Shown here piece after piece: positions 52,458 through 54,191 of a stretch of 54,191 nucleotides of DNA. A program made the translations under genes and the position numbers. Position 1 is the stretch's first letter. Every line of letters starts with the position of its first letter. This DNA comes from an uncultured Sulfitobacter sp. (GTDB lineage: Bacteria > Pseudomonadota > Alphaproteobacteria > Rhodobacterales > Rhodobacteraceae): NCBI GenBank assembly GCA_938003685.1, contig CALKXT010000181.1, positions 1 through 54,191 on the forward strand. Reading direction: 5' to 3'. The notes under the pieces were generated by a model. It ran no database searches. It worked only from the letters and a program-made list of their open reading frames with translations, and had not been told where the DNA came from.

Positions 52458-54191
52458 TCAGGCCTCTGTCTTGCGGGTGATGTCGATACAGCCGTCAGGT
52501 TGGCACAGGGCTTTGCGGCTTACTGGGACGATGATTGTTGTTTCATCCTCGACGATCTTGGCGGGGAATTCGATGGTTGATCCCACTTTCATATTTTCAC
52601 GCTTATAGAGATACCCATGGGCGAAGCTGCCCAATGCGGCATCAAAGAATGAACATTTGCCGTCAATCACTGCGACTTCACCGTCACGCACCTCTTGCGC
52701 GCGGGCAACTTTTTCGGGTGGCGTTGTGGCGTTGACCGACCAAACGGTGATTTCAACATCCATCCCCGTCACGGTGCGGCCAAACAGCTTTGCATAGTCT
52801 TCTTCAAACAGCCGCTGGAATGTCGCTTGATCGGGGTTCATCGCCTGCTCTTGCGTCAAGACAATGGGGATTTCCCAGCCCTGTCCCGTATAACGCATGT
52901 AGACTTTAAATTCTGACAGAATATCGCTGTCGGCGTCACAATTGCGCACAAATCCTGTCGCTTCTTGGCGCAATTCTTCAAGCAGTGATTTGATGGTGTC
53001 AGGGGCAAAGGCGGACAGTTTCATATAGACGGAACGGTTCGCTTCAAAACTGAAGGGTGCGCGCAAGAATCCAATCGCGGACCCGACGCCCGCACCGGGG
53101 GGCACCAAACAGCGGTCGACGCCCAGTTTTTCGCACAACCGGGCGGCATGCAATGGCGCCGCACCGCCAAAGGCGATCATCGTATATTCAGATAGGTCTT
53201 CGCCGTTCTCAACCGCATGCACGCGCGCGGCGTTGGCCATGTTTTCATCCACCACTTCGGCCAGACCAAAGGCCGATGTGCGCTCGTCCATCTCAAGCGG
53301 ATCACCAAGTGTATTTTTCAGCGCATCTTTCGCCGCCTCGGTATCCAGCTTGATTGTACCGCCAGCAAAATTATCCGCATCCAGCTTGCCAAGAACCAAA
53401 TCGGCATCCGTCACCGCAGGCCGTGTGCCACCACGGCCATAACAGGCAGGCCCCGGTTCTGATCCGGCACTTTCTGGTCCAACTCGGATTTGGCGCATAC
53501 TGTCGACATGCGCCAGCGACCCACCGCCCGCACCAATTTCAACCATGTCGATCACTGGGATTGAGATCGGCATACCCGACCCCTTCTTGAAGCGATAAGT
53601 GCGCGCAACTTCAAAGACGCGGCTGGTCTTTGGGGTTTGATTTTTGATCAGGCAAATCTTAGCCGTGGTGCCCCCCATGTCAAAGGACAACACCTTGTCC
53701 AAACCATAGCGCGCCGCGATATTGGCGGCAAAAACGGCACCCCCGGCAGGACCAGATTCAACCAAACGCACAGGGAAATCAGCGGCGCTTTCGATGGAAA
53801 TGATGCCACCACCTGAATGCATAAGGAAGATGTTGCACGTCACACCTTCACCGTTCAAACGCCCGGCCAATCGACCCAAATATGATTTCATTAATGGCTT
53901 GATATAGGCATTGGCGACAACGGTGTTAAAGCGTTCGTATTCGCGCATCTGTGGCGACACTTCACACGAGAGCGATACCATCACATCTGGCAGCATTTCA
54001 GCCAGCACATCGCGCACCAGTTTTTCGTGACTGTCGTTGAGGTACGAATGGATCAACCCAATCGCGACACTTTCGTATCCGGCGGTTTTGATCTGCGCGA
54101 CAACGGGTTCGATGTCGGCGCGTGTCAGTGGTTTTAAAACAGCACCCGTCGCATCGATCCGTCCCGGCACGACATAGCGCATCTGGCGCGG
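52458..54191 (-). CDS. hyuA: Hydantoinase/oxoprolinase subunit A (5' end beyond window)
   Basis: The open frame continues past the right edge. The 578 codons seen contain GGTTAKICLIKN, EIGAGGGSLAHVD, ESAGSEPGPACYGRGG and AFGGAAPLHAARL, typical of HyuA, an ASKHA-fold ATP-using subunit. Compared with the usual ~690 residues, about 115 N-terminal residues are missing. The Met at 54182 (MRYVVPGRID) is internal in the family, so it is not the start. It forms one operon with hyuB. Confidence 0.9.
   Translation of the reverse strand, partial: PRQMRYVVPGRIDATGAVLKPLTRADIEPVVAQIKTAGYESVAIGLIHSYLNDSHEKLVRDVLAEMLPDVMVSLSCEVSPQMREYERFNTVVANAYIKPLMKSYLGRLAGRLNGEGVTCNIFLMHSGGGIISIESAADFPVRLVESGPAGGAVFAANIAARYGLDKVLSFDMGGTTAKICLIKNQTPKTSRVFEVARTYRFKKGSGMPISIPVIDMVEIGAGGGSLAHVDSMRQIRVGPESAGSEPGPACYGRGGTRPAVTDADLVLGKLDADNFAGGTIKLDTEAAKDALKNTLGDPLEMDERTSAFGLAEVVDENMANAARVHAVENGEDLSEYTMIAFGGAAPLHAARLCEKLGVDRCLVPPGAGVGSAIGFLRAPFSFEANRSVYMKLSAFAPDTIKSLLEELRQEATGFVRNCDADSDILSEFKVYMRYTGQGWEIPIVLTQEQAMNPDQATFQRLFEEDYAKLFGRTVTGMDVEITVWSVNATTPPEKVARAQEVRDGEVAVIDGKCSFFDAALGSFAHGYLYKRENMKVGSTIEFPAKIVEDETTIIVPVSRKALCQPDGCIDITRKTEA

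Noticed and set aside
1-54191. tRNA or rRNA genes, complete insertion sequences, CRISPR arrays
   Set aside because: None was recognised by eye on either strand; short RNA genes could still have been missed without a covariance search.

Overview
The window looks like part of an extrachromosomal replicon (plasmid or chromid) of a marine alphaproteobacterium of the Rhodobacterales (Roseobacter group). The clues are the style of the hemE/hemC/hemF, cytochrome c2 and idi proteins, a DUF1045 gene next to hemC, and a rep-parA-parB module of the type found on roseobacter plasmids. The species cannot be named from the sequence alone.

Layout, left to right. (1) 1-11.6 kb, secretion region. One giant minus-strand gene runs off the left edge after at least 3251 codons. 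It has a signal peptide, PKD-like domains, a choice-of-anchor-A-like domain, FG-GAP/VCBS repeats, about 900 residues of RHS/YD repeats, an RHS core and the start of a variable C-terminal tail. Beside it lie the type II secretion genes gspK, gspO (prepilin peptidase) and gspG. (2) 11.6-25.8 kb, first half of an apparently uncharacterised biosynthetic island. A translationally coupled minus-strand operon encodes an AtzG-like small subunit, amidase, FAD/NAD(P)-binding protein, alkaline-phosphatase-fold phosphodiesterase, HisC-like aminotransferase and an NDK-like protein. Around it are a PhyH dioxygenase, a second NDK-like protein, a TauD-type dioxygenase, a divergent enolase paralogue, a nucleotidyltransferase with a possible PqqD-like tail, a ferritin-like diiron protein and a TPR protein. 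(3) 26.4-29.7 kb, a 67-residue Cys-containing peptide gene with a strong promoter and ribosome binding site, separated by a 13-bp stem-loop from a PP-loop ATPase gene; then a convergent M28-type aminopeptidase. (4) 30.0-41.5 kb, two minimal trans-acting NRPS-like sets. Each has a free-standing adenylation protein, a condensation-fold protein, a carrier protein, an oxidative enzyme (ACAD in one, AurF-like diiron N-oxygenase in the other) and an exporter.

(5) 41.5-45.5 kb, replication and partition: rep-parA-parB as one operon, two copies of a perfect ATATCCGCGGATAT palindrome, and a 740-bp non-coding stretch that may hold the origin. (6) 45.5-54.2 kb, conserved metabolism: cytochrome c2, idi, hemF, an NTF2-like protein, hemE, hemC, a DUF1045 2H-phosphoesterase, and the hyuB and hyuA subunits of a hydantoinase/oxoprolinase (hyuA runs off the right edge). 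Tetrapyrrole, isoprenoid and cytochrome c2 genes beside a plasmid replicase suggest, as inference only, that a photosynthesis gene cluster could lie beyond the right edge.

The most interesting part is 11.6-41.5 kb. The working hypothesis is a small molecule built by two stand-alone A/C/carrier sets, possibly on or together with a ribosomal scaffold peptide handled by the PP-loop enzyme and trimmed by the M28 peptidase. A duplicated enolase would be a self-resistance copy or a PEP-like pathway enzyme, and the MFS and EamA proteins would be exporters. No radical SAM, YcaO, LanM/LanB, thioesterase, phosphopantetheinyl transferase or PEP mutase gene was seen in the window, so it does not match a standard RiPP, NRPS or phosphonate cluster.
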